Shown piece by piece: positions 33,743 through 43,534 of a stretch of DNA of 64,000 nt. Origin of the DNA: Methanobacteriota archaeon (GTDB lineage Archaea > Thermoplasmatota > Poseidoniia > Poseidoniales > Thalassarchaeaceae). Within the stretch, counting starts at the first letter, position 1; every line of letters begins with the position of its first letter. Made by a program: the position numbers and the translations under genes. Location: NCBI GenBank assembly GCA_014239955.1, contig JAAZXW010000006.1, positions 28,810 through 92,809 of the forward strand, in the 5' to 3' direction. The notes under the pieces were generated by a model. That model was given only the letters and a program-made list of their open reading frames with translations, did not search any database and was not told the DNA's origin.

Positions 33743-34359
33743 GCATGAGTCTCGGGGCTGCTGGACTCGAAGGATTCGCCCTCAGTTTGGGACTCATTCT
33801 CGCTATAGGTCCGCAAAATGCCTTCGTCATGAGGCAGGGACTGAAGAGATCTTACATTTTCGCGACCTGCCTCACTTGTTCCCTGGCTGATGCCGGCCTG
33901 ATTACAGCAGGGATACTAGGTGCTGGGGCATTGGTTTCGAGCATCGAAGGTGCCGAGTCACTGATTGCTTTCGCAGCTGCTTCCTTCCTAGTGGGCTATG
34001 GTGCCCTCAGAGTCAAGTCGTCGATGAGTCCCGAGGCGATTGACCTAGAGGGGGAAACAAAGGGAAGCTTGTCCACTACCATGGCTACCGTGCTCGCTAT
34101 CACTTTCCTGAACCCGCATGTTTACTTCGATACTCTCCTGCTGATAGGGGGGGCATCGACTGGGTTCATCGGTGACGAGAGAGTTGCATTCGGAGTGGGA
34201 GCGGCGACTGCGTCGTTCGTCTTCTTCTTCTCGATCGGTTACGGGGCCAAGAGGCTGTCCAACGTTCTGAACAGTCCAGAGGCGTGGAAAATCATCGACA
34301 GGGGAATTGCCCTGGTGATGTTCGTTATCGCAGGTGCGATTCTCGGACCTTACCTATGA
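33739..34359 (+). CDS. LysE/ArgO-family amino acid exporter
   Basis: A 206-residue, six-helix exporter of the LysE family. It has the [23 protein letters not shown] motif at the end of the first helix and a [17 protein letters not shown] motif in the middle, both characteristic of LysE/ArgO (basic amino acid export). Translation is coupled to eL40 by the ATGA overlap, an unusual pairing of a ribosomal protein with an exporter. It overlaps the convergent aminotransferase gene by 6 bases. Confidence 0.88.
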   Translation: MSMSLGAAGLEGFALSLGLILAIGPQNAFVMRQGLKRSYIFATCLTCSLADAGLITAGILGAGALVSSIEGAESLIAFAAASFLVGYGALRVKSSMSPEAIDLEGETKGSLSTTMATVLAITFLNPHVYFDTLLLIGGASTGFIGDERVAFGVGAATASFVFFFSIGYGAKRLSNVLNSPEAWKIIDRGIALVMFVIAGAILGPYL

Positions 34360-35469
34360 CAGGATCTCCCCCAAGGCAGATACTAGGGAGTCGATCTCTT
34401 CGAGGTTGTTGTCAATGTGTGGGGAGACTCGCAAGAGTCCCGATCTGCTGGTGACCAAGATGGAATAGTCCGATTGCAGCCTATTGGTAACCTCAACACT
34501 GCTTATTCCGCTGGGGAGCCTCAGGCTGACGATCGCGCTCCTCTCTTCCTCGGACATTGGCGATGCAACCTCCACCCCTATGTCCTGAACACCGCGAACC
34601 AGGGAGTCGACTAGTTCCAAATCGTGCCTCCAAACCTCATCCATCCCCATCTGAACCAGTTCATCTATCGCAGCAGCGAGCCCGTGTACCGCTCCGAAGT
34701 GGATGGTGGTGTACTCGAACCTGCTCGCATCGTCGGGCAGAACAAGCCTGTCTGCCCTGAGGTCCCAGAGATCGGAGTTGCTCCTGAATCCAATCAGTCC
34801 GGGATTCAGGCTACTAACCACTGAGGGGGAGATGTAACCTACTGCTGCCCCGTATGTCCCCCTCAACCACTTGTATCCAGAGGAGACTATGACGTCCGCA
34901 TTGGTGGAGTATGCGTCGATAGGGACCATGCCCATTGACTGGGTCGCATCGACTACAAAGAGTGCGCCAACGGAGTGGGCGGCATCGGAGATCCTCCCCA
35001 GGTCATATCTCTGCCCGTTGGAATACTCTACGTGCGATACTGTGACAACCGATGTTTTCTCGTCAATCAAAGACAGGATATCGGATGGTTTGGTGTACAG
35101 GTTGTCATCGTGACCAGCGAGCCTGATCTCTGCACCATTAGCCTCGGAAACCCTTGCCCACGGATAGACCGTGGAGGGGAAAGCCACTCTGCTGGAGACT
35201 ACGTTAGAACCCTCGTGAGGGGAAATTGCCCACGCCAGTGAGCAAAGTAGCTCGGTCGCGCTTGAGCCGACGCATACGTCCTCGACTCCGCATGAGAGGA
35301 GCCTGGAGGCTGCCATCCTAAGCGGCATCATCCCCTCCTTCTCGGCCTCTCCATCGAACTCTGCTGCACCGCCCCTGGCCAGAGATTCCGCCCACTCGGA
35401 GGAGACGCGGTGGGCAATTGGGGAGGTGGTGGCGACGTTGGCGTAGGAGAGGTTGGTCCATTGGGTCAT
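34354..35469 (-). CDS. Class V aminotransferase-fold PLP enzyme
   Basis: A 371-residue PLP enzyme of the SufS/isopenicillin N epimerase group. The PLP-binding lysine is in SSGYKWLRGTYGAAVGY, preceded by the aspartate in FVVDATQSMGMVPID and by VVTVSHVEYSNGQ. It lacks an obvious desulfurase active-site Cys loop, so a desulfurase role is not favoured. The specific substrate is unknown. The ATG at 35469 (MTQWTNLSYANVA) is preferred; the ATG at 35505 is also in frame. It follows the UPF0147 gene closely. Confidence 0.82.
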   Translation of the reverse strand: MTQWTNLSYANVATTSPIAHRVSSEWAESLARGGAAEFDGEAEKEGMMPLRMAASRLLSCGVEDVCVGSSATELLCSLAWAISPHEGSNVVSSRVAFPSTVYPWARVSEANGAEIRLAGHDDNLYTKPSDILSLIDEKTSVVTVSHVEYSNGQRYDLGRISDAAHSVGALFVVDATQSMGMVPIDAYSTNADVIVSSGYKWLRGTYGAAVGYISPSVVSSLNPGLIGFRSNSDLWDLRADRLVLPDDASRFEYTTIHFGAVHGLAAAIDELVQMGMDEVWRHDLELVDSLVRGVQDIGVEVASPMSEEERSAIVSLRLPSGISSVEVTNRLQSDYSILVTSRSGLLRVSPHIDNNLEEIDSLVSALGEILS

Positions 35470-35508
35470 GACTAACGGCGTGACTGAGGGGGTCTGGCTC
35501 TTCAATTC

Positions 35509-35817
35509 TCAGGAGCGGGCGACTTCATTCAGCATCTCCTCGAGGGCTGCTTGTAGCTGCAGGCATAGCGGGCCGTAGTGCCCTGGTAGATTGGGGTCGT
35601 TGAAAATTTCGTCCAGTATCGAAGCGGTCATCCCCAGTCTGACGTCCATGTCCTTAGCGGTATTGAGCAACCACTTCTCTACGGCGTCCTTTGAGGCTGA
35701 GCGGATGTTGCGGGGGACCTGGTTGTCGTCTAGTTGCCCGAGGACATGGGCAATCTGCTTGATGCGAGTATCGATATCTGACAAGGTCCCATCTCCGAGT
35801 CTTCCAACGTAGGCCAC
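35509..35817 (-). CDS. UPF0147 family protein
   Basis: A 102-residue helical protein. The family core is clear in QLDDNQVPRNIRSASKDAVEKWLLN and GMTASILDEIFNDPNLPGH. UPF0147 proteins are conserved across archaea, with no established role. It is a little longer than typical because of about 15 extra N-terminal residues, so a later start is possible, though none is obvious. It lies within the same leftward run as the asparaginase, with 28 bases between them. Confidence 0.85.
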   Translation of the reverse strand: MAYVGRLGDGTLSDIDTRIKQIAHVLGQLDDNQVPRNIRSASKDAVEKWLLNTAKDMDVRLGMTASILDEIFNDPNLPGHYGPLCLQLQAALEEMLNEVARS

Positions 35818-35845
35818 TCCTTAAGCGCATCCCAAGTTGGAATGG

Positions 35846-36667
35846 TTACTTCCTTGCAATCCACGAGGACCATGGCATGTTCTTGCTATTGGCTAGGCCG
35901 TGCCCGGTGCCCTCGGAACCGAGTGCGATGACTCCGGCCTCGGCACCATCCTCCAGGCACTCGTCTAGTGCCCACATAATCGACTTCTCGATGTCTTCCC
36001 CACCCAGAATCCTCTCTGCCACCCTGAAGCTGAGCATCCCTCTGGTTATTGCCTCGCCAATCCCAGTCGCACCTACGCCAACTCCCTCTTGGACCCAGAA
36101 TCCGCACCCCGGGAGCGGGACATCACCGACCCTCCCTGGAGGCCTGTCGCTACAACCCCCTGTGCTTGTTGCAGATGCAATTGAGCCAGTCCGGTCCCTT
36201 GTGATTATGCCAACCGTGTCAGTAGCCTCCTTGAATGCGGGACTCCCTTGGACCGGAGCCTTCTCGAAGCCCTTGTCATCCGCCCATAACCTTGCCCAAA
36301 CACCCGTTAGACCGTTAATCTCCTCGTCGAGAAGATCAGCTGCAACCCTGATTGGATTGGGTGTATCTTCCATGGCGATAACGAACCCCATCCTGCCGTC
36401 AGAGGTCTGTATGGATGCATCCAGAAGAACTGAACCGTCCGTCCTGAAGACCGACCCGGTGCCGGCGTTGAAGACGGGGTCATTCTCTAGAACTACACAA
36501 GCCTCTACGGCTGCTTCTACGGCTGACCCCCCCGACTCAAGAATTCCCGCTGCGATTGCCACGGCTCTCTCGACGTTTGCAAGCCTCTCCGGGCCCGCTC
36601 CAGCGCCACCATGCGCGACAACTGCTGGGACTGTCAAACTAGGCACCTCCTGCAGGTGTTTTTCCAA
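35846..36667 (-). CDS. Isoaspartyl peptidase / type III L-asparaginase (Ntn hydrolase)
   Basis: A 273-residue self-cleaving amidohydrolase that removes isoaspartyl residues from peptides or hydrolyses asparagine. The N terminus has VVAHGGAGAGPER, followed by VFNAGTGSVFRTDG. The nucleophile Thr follows the cleavage site in EATDTVGIITRDRTG. Substrate loops STGGCSDRPPGRVGDVPLPGCGFW and VGATGIGEAI are present. The start overlaps the MFS gene end by 29 bases; a TTG at 36637 would avoid this and is equally good. It is shorter than average, mainly in the linker before the Thr. Confidence 0.9.
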   Translation of the reverse strand: MEKHLQEVPSLTVPAVVAHGGAGAGPERLANVERAVAIAAGILESGGSAVEAAVEACVVLENDPVFNAGTGSVFRTDGSVLLDASIQTSDGRMGFVIAMEDTPNPIRVAADLLDEEINGLTGVWARLWADDKGFEKAPVQGSPAFKEATDTVGIITRDRTGSIASATSTGGCSDRPPGRVGDVPLPGCGFWVQEGVGVGATGIGEAITRGMLSFRVAERILGGEDIEKSIMWALDECLEDGAEAGVIALGSEGTGHGLANSKNMPWSSWIARK

Positions 36668-37973
36668 CCTCAGAGGTTCGTAGCCGAAGTTGGAGTAGTA
36701 GTGCTGCTAGGAAGAAGAGCCCTGAGACCCTGAAGCAGGTGTGGTAGGACCAAAGTCCGGTGCCCTCTACTGTGGTCGCCCATATCACTGCGGATAGGAA
36801 CGGACCGATGATTCGGGCTAGAGCCCCCAAGCCCTCCTGTGCCCCCATAATCGTCCCTAGCTCATAACCGCCGTCCTTGGTAGCGAAAGTCAGCAGCGAG
36901 CTCTGAGTTGGCATGAAGACGCCGTTGCCTATCGCGAAACCGGCACAGGAGACGAAGATTAGCCAGCTGGTCTCTGACGACGCATACGGGATGCTTGAAA
37001 TTCCCAAACCAGTGAGCGCGGTTCCCACTGCCATCATCCCCCTCAGGCTGAACCTACGAGTTAGGGGCCTTATTAGCCCACCCTGAACGATGACGCCGAT
37101 AAGACCTACGAATGCGAATATCCAGCCGTTGTTCCTCTCGCTCCATCCGAGTCCGCCGCTTTCCGGACCCATGGATGTGAAGAGTATGAATGTCCCATGC
37201 ATCATGGTGAATCCGACTAGGAACAGGAAGTTCACGTTGACCAGTGAGGCGATGGTCGGCATCCCCATCACAGATGTGATTCGCGAGAACGTCTCACCGA
37301 GTTGGGAGATTGGTGACTTCTGGGACTCTGACCTTGATTCGGGAGGGAGGCTCTCGGGGAGTTTGAAGAAGGCCAGCAGAAGTGCGACCGAGGACATGGC
37401 ACTGGAGAAGATGCAGGGAAGCAAGTAGGGGTAGTCGGCCCAGAACTGGTTGTCAAATGGTCCGCCGAATCCTGTGGCTGGGTCAGATAGAACCCCTCCG
37501 ACGAATGGGCCGATCATGAACCCGAGGCCGAAAGCAGCCCCTAGCATGCCCATCCTCGCTGCTACCTCCTTGTCCTCGCTGATATCGCCGATGTATGCCT
37601 TGGCCACGGCGATGTTGCCATTCCCAGCGCCGGCTAGGAAACGGGCGGCTACAGCCATTGCCAGACTCCCCGACAGGCCGAATACGATGAAGAAGATCGA
37701 GTTCGCAGCGAGTCCGAACATCAGGACTGGTCGCCTGCCCAGTCGGTCTGATATCGCCCCCAGTATCGGTGTAGAGATGAACTGTGCGAGGGAGTACGTG
37801 GCGATCACTACCCCAACCCAAAGGTCACGAGCGCCCGTGTCGACTATTCCCTCTGCTGATGCCAAGTCCTGTACGAAGTATGTCAGGAACGGGATTACGA
37901 GAGTCAACCCGAGCATGTCCACTAGGACAACTAGGAACAGTATTCCCATTGGGGAGCGTTGTCTGGGAGGCAT
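36639..37973 (-). CDS. MFS transporter, TetA/MdtG-like
   Basis: A 444-residue twelve-helix transporter. It opens with MGILFLVVLVDMLGLTLVIPFL, typical of TetA-like drug exporters, and has the loop motif GAISDRLGRRPVLMFG with the following helix, and GAAFGLGFMIGPFVGG in helix five. The substrate is unknown. The ATG at 37973 is chosen because the longer frame would overlap the lon gene and adds no membrane sequence. It lies 49 bases after lonB on the same strand. Confidence 0.85.
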   Translation of the reverse strand: MPPRQRSPMGILFLVVLVDMLGLTLVIPFLTYFVQDLASAEGIVDTGARDLWVGVVIATYSLAQFISTPILGAISDRLGRRPVLMFGLAANSIFFIVFGLSGSLAMAVAARFLAGAGNGNIAVAKAYIGDISEDKEVAARMGMLGAAFGLGFMIGPFVGGVLSDPATGFGGPFDNQFWADYPYLLPCIFSSAMSSVALLLAFFKLPESLPPESRSESQKSPISQLGETFSRITSVMGMPTIASLVNVNFLFLVGFTMMHGTFILFTSMGPESGGLGWSERNNGWIFAFVGLIGVIVQGGLIRPLTRRFSLRGMMAVGTALTGLGISSIPYASSETSWLIFVSCAGFAIGNGVFMPTQSSLLTFATKDGGYELGTIMGAQEGLGALARIIGPFLSAVIWATTVEGTGLWSYHTCFRVSGLFFLAALLLQLRLRTSEVGKTPAGGA

Positions 37974-38022
37974 TGCTACCGATTCCGGTGCGAGAAGTGG
38001 CACTTCAAGAATTGGTATGCAG

Positions 38023-40077
38023 TCATGCGGATGGCTGCGTGTCGGTTCCTGTGGAGATTGTGTCGATAACATTGGATAGCCTCTCCACTAGGCTGACCTT
38101 CTCCTCCTTGCCCACAAGTGCGTACTCGAGAACCTCATCCAGTGAATCGACAGCCAGAATATCCACCTGAGACTCGTACTTCTCATCGATCAGGACATCA
38201 TTCATGTTCGACTTTGGGATCACGACACGCTTTATTCCGGACTTCGCTGCTGCCTCTATTTTGGCTGAGACGCCGCCGATCGGGAGGACTTCCCCCCGGA
38301 CGGTCAGAGAGCCCGTCATTGCCAGGTTCTGATCTATCGGCACGCCCTCAAAGGCGCTGATGATGGCCGTGGCCATTGTGATTGATGCGCTATCCCCGTC
38401 CACATTGTGAGTGCCTGGGAACTGGACGTGGATGTCGAAGTCCCTGATGTCTTTGCCGGTGAGCTTCTTCACCACCGCGCTGATATTGGTCACGCTCTCC
38501 TTTGCCAAGTCAGAGAGCCCCCCCGTGGCGATGACCTGTCCGGACCTCCCTTGTGTTGGAGTGACCATTGCCTCCACCGGCAGTACCACTCCGGAGTAGT
38601 CGGAGAGGCCGTTATCGGCCCCTAGGACCGCAAGGCCGTTTACCCTGCCCACCCTGGTCCCCTCGTTGACCAGCATTGAGTACTCGGACTGCCTCTCCAG
38701 GTACCTGTCGGCTACTTGCTGTTCGAGTGGTTTTGCGATTGCCCTGGCCCTAACTACATGCTTTGACTGGGTTAGTGTGGAGGAGTCCTCAGCGGCCAAG
38801 TCTCCCGCTATCCTAACGAGGCCGCCTAGTTCACGAAGTCTCAGGGAAAGTTTGCCCCTTCTTCCGCTCCTCCTCTGTGCCTCCTTTAGAATGAGGGAGA
38901 TGGCCTGCTTGTCGAAGTGGGGAATTGACTTGCCTGTGTTCTTGGTCATCTCGTTCCTGACTTCCTGTGCGATGAATCGGATCAGTCTGCGCCTGTTCCT
39001 CTCTGTGTCCTTCATGTCGGTATTGACGTAGACCTCGTAGCCATAGCCCCTGATTCTGCTCCTCAGTGCCGGATGCATGTTCTGGATACTGTCTAGATTT
39101 CCTGCTGCGACCAAAATGAAGTCAGTTGGGACTGGCTCTGACTTCGTCAGGGCCCCGGAAGACCTCTCTGATCGCCCGCTTATCGATAGTTCCCTCTCCT
39201 GCATCGCGACTAGGAGCGCCTGTTGCTCTTCCATCCTCAGCATCCTGATCTCGTCGATGTAAAGGACACCCTTGTTGGCTCTGTGGACAGCTCCCGGTTC
39301 GACCCTCTCGTGTGCTGGGGTTGCGAGATCGGCTCCTGACTGGAAGGGGTCGTGCCTGACGTCGCCCAGCAGTGCTCCTGCGAGGCTGCCTGTAGCGTCA
39401 ATGAAGGGTGGCTCGTCACTCCTCTCATGCTTGATCAGAAGCTTTGGGATGTTGGACTCGTCGCCCGCGGTGAGCCTAGTCCTGAGGAAGAAGTAGCCGA
39501 ATACCAGGATAAACGACCCGAAGATGAATGTCAGTATCTCTCCTGATGAAATGGTCGCTAGCAGGAGAGCGGCGCCGACTACTAGGGCGATGAAGAGCAG
39601 GGTCCTGTTGGTTCGCTCCCTCTGCTGGCGTACATGGGCTCTGCGCTCAGCGATGAGCCTCGAGCCCCTGCCTGCTGGGACCGTTCGAACTTTCGGTTCG
39701 TTCTCGTCCTCGTGGTTTCTGTAGACCAAAATGTCCTCTAGCTGCTCGGGAGGGAGGAACTCGGTCATCGATCGTGCAAGCATTGACTTCCCAGTGCCAG
39801 GTTCTCCGACCATGATCATGTGCCTCCTCTGCTCCGATGCCTTCCTGACCACGATCGATGCTGCTTCCTGCCCGATTACCTGGTCGACTAGTTTGGGTGG
39901 GATTGGGACCTGCTCTGTCGACTTGATGTCCAAGCCCTTAATCCAATCCTCGACTGGGGTTTCGCAAACCGGGTCCGAGTCGTCGGAGACACCGAATGCC
40001 GAGCCATCTTCCCATGAGTCGAGGGGGTCTTTGGAAGTAGACTGGTCTTCTTCTTCCGGGCTCTCCTGTTCTGCCAT
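38023..40077 (-). CDS. lonB: Archaeal membrane-bound Lon protease (LonB)
   Basis: An ATP-dependent protease held at the membrane that degrades unfolded and regulatory proteins. The 684-residue chain has Walker A GEPGTGKSML at about 91-100 and two membrane helices at about 159-177 and 181-198 inserted in the AAA+ domain, which is the hallmark of archaeal LonB. It also has Walker B GVLYIDEIRML and a C-terminal protease domain with the Ser-Lys dyad (GDSASITM and GGVSAKIEAA). The N-terminal 45 residues are acidic and low-complexity, which is longer than usual. Confidence 0.95.
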   Translation of the reverse strand: MAEQESPEEEDQSTSKDPLDSWEDGSAFGVSDDSDPVCETPVEDWIKGLDIKSTEQVPIPPKLVDQVIGQEAASIVVRKASEQRRHMIMVGEPGTGKSMLARSMTEFLPPEQLEDILVYRNHEDENEPKVRTVPAGRGSRLIAERRAHVRQQRERTNRTLLFIALVVGAALLLATISSGEILTFIFGSFILVFGYFFLRTRLTAGDESNIPKLLIKHERSDEPPFIDATGSLAGALLGDVRHDPFQSGADLATPAHERVEPGAVHRANKGVLYIDEIRMLRMEEQQALLVAMQERELSISGRSERSSGALTKSEPVPTDFILVAAGNLDSIQNMHPALRSRIRGYGYEVYVNTDMKDTERNRRRLIRFIAQEVRNEMTKNTGKSIPHFDKQAISLILKEAQRRSGRRGKLSLRLRELGGLVRIAGDLAAEDSSTLTQSKHVVRARAIAKPLEQQVADRYLERQSEYSMLVNEGTRVGRVNGLAVLGADNGLSDYSGVVLPVEAMVTPTQGRSGQVIATGGLSDLAKESVTNISAVVKKLTGKDIRDFDIHVQFPGTHNVDGDSASITMATAIISAFEGVPIDQNLAMTGSLTVRGEVLPIGGVSAKIEAAAKSGIKRVVIPKSNMNDVLIDEKYESQVDILAVDSLDEVLEYALVGKEEKVSLVERLSNVIDTISTGTDTQPSA

Positions 40078-40107
40078 GGCTATCCCTCGGGGACTTTCCT
40101 GCTAGTG

Positions 40108-40125
40108 GCACCTTCTTGAAGGTGC
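40108..40125 (-). terminator. Hairpin between large surface protein gene and lonB
   Basis: A perfect 8-bp inverted repeat (GCACCTTC, two-base loop, GAAGGTGC) lies in the 74-base gap after the surface-protein stop codon and before the lonB start on the minus strand. No U-run follows, so it may affect message ends or lonB translation rather than terminate. Confidence 0.35.
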
Positions 40126-40151
40126 GTCTATGCAGACAAGGGATGTTTTTC

Positions 40152-43100
40152 CTAGTTCTGCCTCTCAAGCCACTGCTCGCCGTAGTACTTCCATTGCTCC
40201 ATGGTCCATCCGGAGGGCAATCCTCCTTCTGGCAAAGGCGGATGGATTTCTTGCGCTTGCTCGAAGTCGATAGTAGTCTCTTCCTGTGTCTGGGCATGAT
40301 GTTGTTGAGGGGAATACGAGGGTTTGGAGGCTTCTCCCTCCCTGCTACCGATTGCACCTGAGAAATACAGCCCGGCCATTGTCCCTCCGCCGACGAAGAG
40401 CATGAGGATCAGGATGCCGAATACGATCTCCAATGCAGAGAGTCGCGAATCTTCGTCTCCGGACTGCTGATCGGACTCGGCCCCACCACCCTCTTCGACA
40501 ACCGGGATCACGGTTTCGAGTTCATTTGTGGTAGGCACCAGGATATCCATCTGCTCGGGCGTCTCCCTATCCCATCCATCGTCATCAACTGCCCTCACTG
40601 ACAGAGTGAGGTAGTCACCTATCGAAAGCCCACCTCCATCGGAAGAAATCACCTGGAATGGACCCAATCCCTCGGAAGCCCCTGCAGAATGGCAGATTCC
40701 CACGATTCCGTTGCAAATCGACCATCGAACTTCGGACTGGACGAGTTCGACTCCACCCACGTTGACAAGAGTCACAGTTGGATCAGCCCCTATCTCAAAA
40801 TCCTCGAGTTGGACCTCGAGATCGCCCTGCTCGAAGTCTGTTTGCCATGTGAGTGTCTTTGCATCTAGTATTGACACAATGAACTGCGTTGAGCTCCACT
40901 CACCATGACTATCGATCAGAGTGAGCTTTACGGTGTGCTCCCCGGGCTCGTCCCAGAGCATGTTGAGGACGCCGTTGACGTGGTCAAATTGGACGGAGCC
41001 TGGAACAGAGGTGTCAACGTCCACCCAAATCTCGTCATCTGGGTCATCGATGTCGGACATCAGCGGCAAGATCCCAACTGAAGCTGCCTCTCCGGATTTC
41101 ATAGTCATCCCCTCGAGGCTGGAGGTATCGATCTGAGGTGCATCATTCACGTTGATCACGAAGAATACGACGGAGGTCTGGGAAGACTTTGCGCCGTCAT
41201 CTGCCATCACCACTACCTCGGCCACACCGTGGCCGTCCCCGTTGGCCGTGATCGCAGTGATGGTTTGGCCATCGATGGACACATGAATCAGATCCTCGTT
41301 ACTGTTTGAGACGATGGAAAGAGAGAGGCTGGATGCTGGCAGAGAATTCCCATCGTCGTCGGAGTCTGAAAGGAATACTGTCAGAATCGTACTAGAGGAA
41401 CCGCCTTCGAAGACTGCCTGGGTGGGTATTGGGGACCACCTGGGGGCACCGTTTTCAATCACATTGAACTGGAGCATCCCTGTGTTTACATCCTCGCCGT
41501 CGTCGATGGAGATGAAAATCCCCTGTGGAATTGGGTTCCCTTGGGAGTCGTCCTGGATGGCATCAAACAGAACTGTAATCTCAGAAGTGGCTGAGTTCCA
41601 CCCCTTGAACTCTGGGTCTGTGCTGGTGATCGAGAGCATTGACAGTGGAGTCTCGGCATCCCTCACCAGCCCCATCAGGGATACCGTCTCGGAGGTGTCG
41701 ATCTTCACGGTGGGAATACCGACGAATCCAGCATCGCTGCTGCTCATTACTCTTGGTAGCGCATTGCTGAGTTCGAAGGCCTCGCTTGTCACAAGCCATT
41801 CGCTCTGCTGGCCGGCTGCATCCTCCCACATCACCCTAGTGTCATACTTGCCTGAATCTGCATTTGGCGGGGTCTGGATGGTGTGGACGTACACCGCATT
41901 TGCCCCCGAGCCGACGATCTCTGGCTCGGATAACCACGAGGACTCCCATACGTCTGTTCCAGACTGAGAGTACTCCATCTGCGGAGACATCGTGAAGATG
42001 TCATCAACCAAGTCGTTAGACAGAGCAGAACTCTCGAACTGGACCTGGGCCCCCCGCTCGAAAGTAGTGGTACCAGTCGCGGCTGGCTGGGATGCCGTTG
42101 GAGGCATGTCATGTAGTGCGACGTCGTCGACATCGTTGTTCGAAGAGTTGCGATCGGACCCCATATCGATGAGTTTGGCCCTGAACGTTGAGACGCCGGA
42201 TGGGATGACCTCAATGTCAGAGGTGTCGAAATCCATCTGGAATAGGAAGGAGCCGGCTACCCCGATGGTCCCGATTGACTGTCCACCGAGGTAGACTTCA
42301 TCCGAGCCGCTGATCAGGTAGACTCCTAGGTCCCCACCCTCGGCGTATGGTTCGACTCCATTGTTGGAAACCCTAGCGGAGATTTGCAGTGTGTCCCCTG
42401 GAATGAATCCTGGCATCTGGTTAGTGTTCTCTACTTCGAATTCCAAGATGCCGACGTCGATCAAGGGACCCATGTCCGGGTCAGTCGCAACCAAGAACTC
42501 GTTGTAGGAAGTGTGAGGCCCATCCATCAGGGCAAATACGGGCCAGAAGTTCTCCCATTGCGTGTTCCCCCCACCAGCCCTGACTAGGCTCAGGGGGACA
42601 ACCCATGTGTGAGACTCCAATGCCCCCTGGGTCAGGGTCAACTCCTGGAAACCGGAGTCGTCGTCGTTAAGCAACCACCCTCTCCAGTTGTGGTGGGGGT
42701 TGACACCATTGTCATAGGAATCGGCGCCGGTCTTCTCAGTCACTGCGCCGTAGACGAAGACATTCACTGATGCATCGGGTCCGTCGTAGATCGATTCCAG
42801 GGTGATGGAAACCTCATCTGTGCTAGAGTTTAGTGACATCGAGATTTCTAGCTGGAAGTCGCTCGTGGATGCATTCATGCAACCGCCATTGGAAAAGTCG
42901 CCGTCGTAGTAGTTGGTGCCGCCGGCACCGACCTTGTAGCAGGAGCCGGATTGCTGGTCCGCGAATGAGAATGTAGGATAACCAGTTGATGCCTGCATTA
43001 TGTGGGTCTGTCGGTTAATCGGGCCATCACTGGGCCATCCGCCGCTGCTGGACTCGAAGAATGACACGAACGTAAACTCCTCGGGATTTGATGTCTTCAG

Positions 43101-43373
43101 ATTGTCTAGAGAGGGGGATGCGCTGTCCATGCAGGGAGGGCACCAATGAGCGCCGACGTACTCCCCAAAGACGGTGTGCCCTGGACTTGTGGCGTACCAT
43201 GGGACGGTCTCCTGTTCGAGCTCGATTCTCTGGAAACTACTCTCTTCGGGGGTGTTGATCATGGAGGAAATTGGGGCAGCGACTAGGAGAATGCAGACCC
43301 AGATAGAGGGCTGGAGAAGTAGTCTTACGACCGGTGCCATCGATTTCTCAGAAGGTATGGTCAGTATAATCAT
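40152..43373 (-). CDS. Large membrane-anchored surface protein with thioredoxin-like head
   Basis: A 1073-residue exported protein. A signal peptide (about residues 12-36 from this start, LLLQPSIWVCILLVAAPISS) is followed by a thioredoxin-like region with the active-site-like motif GAHWCPPCMDSASPSL. Several beta-sandwich repeats follow, two with cadherin/Ig-type borders (VNDAPQID, IENGAPRWSP). A single helix near the C terminus (LEIVFGILILMLFVGGGTMAGLYFSG) ends in a cytoplasmic tail closing with LPSGWTMEQWKYYGEQWLE. Many Asp residues suggest calcium binding. Another ATG at 43340 could start closer to the signal peptide. Redox handling of surface proteins is a reasonable guess. Confidence 0.8.
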   Translation of the reverse strand: MIILTIPSEKSMAPVVRLLLQPSIWVCILLVAAPISSMINTPEESSFQRIELEQETVPWYATSPGHTVFGEYVGAHWCPPCMDSASPSLDNLKTSNPEEFTFVSFFESSSGGWPSDGPINRQTHIMQASTGYPTFSFADQQSGSCYKVGAGGTNYYDGDFSNGGCMNASTSDFQLEISMSLNSSTDEVSITLESIYDGPDASVNVFVYGAVTEKTGADSYDNGVNPHHNWRGWLLNDDDSGFQELTLTQGALESHTWVVPLSLVRAGGGNTQWENFWPVFALMDGPHTSYNEFLVATDPDMGPLIDVGILEFEVENTNQMPGFIPGDTLQISARVSNNGVEPYAEGGDLGVYLISGSDEVYLGGQSIGTIGVAGSFLFQMDFDTSDIEVIPSGVSTFRAKLIDMGSDRNSSNNDVDDVALHDMPPTASQPAATGTTTFERGAQVQFESSALSNDLVDDIFTMSPQMEYSQSGTDVWESSWLSEPEIVGSGANAVYVHTIQTPPNADSGKYDTRVMWEDAAGQQSEWLVTSEAFELSNALPRVMSSSDAGFVGIPTVKIDTSETVSLMGLVRDAETPLSMLSITSTDPEFKGWNSATSEITVLFDAIQDDSQGNPIPQGIFISIDDGEDVNTGMLQFNVIENGAPRWSPIPTQAVFEGGSSSTILTVFLSDSDDDGNSLPASSLSLSIVSNSNEDLIHVSIDGQTITAITANGDGHGVAEVVVMADDGAKSSQTSVVFFVINVNDAPQIDTSSLEGMTMKSGEAASVGILPLMSDIDDPDDEIWVDVDTSVPGSVQFDHVNGVLNMLWDEPGEHTVKLTLIDSHGEWSSTQFIVSILDAKTLTWQTDFEQGDLEVQLEDFEIGADPTVTLVNVGGVELVQSEVRWSICNGIVGICHSAGASEGLGPFQVISSDGGGLSIGDYLTLSVRAVDDDGWDRETPEQMDILVPTTNELETVIPVVEEGGGAESDQQSGDEDSRLSALEIVFGILILMLFVGGGTMAGLYFSGAIGSREGEASKPSYSPQQHHAQTQEETTIDFEQAQEIHPPLPEGGLPSGWTMEQWKYYGEQWLERQN

Positions 43374-43534
43374 TCGCCTCGCCCTAAAGGGCGAAATAAT
43401 CGTTGGTGTATTGAATGACTTGAAACGTCTCCCATATTCCGCTGGAATGGGGCGAGAGCATCGGCGAATGGGTTGCACTTAGGGAGGATGATGGCAGGGC
43501 ATACCTTGTCCATAGGGTTCCCGGAGAAGTCAAG

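Noticed and set aside
35877..36683. A 268-codon plus-strand frame opposite the Ntn-asparaginase gene
   Set aside because: It is Ser/Pro/Ala-rich antisense of a gene with clear catalytic motifs.
38023..40077. Membrane helices inside the Lon AAA+ domain, considered as an anomaly like that in DppD
   Set aside because: This is the normal architecture of archaeal LonB.
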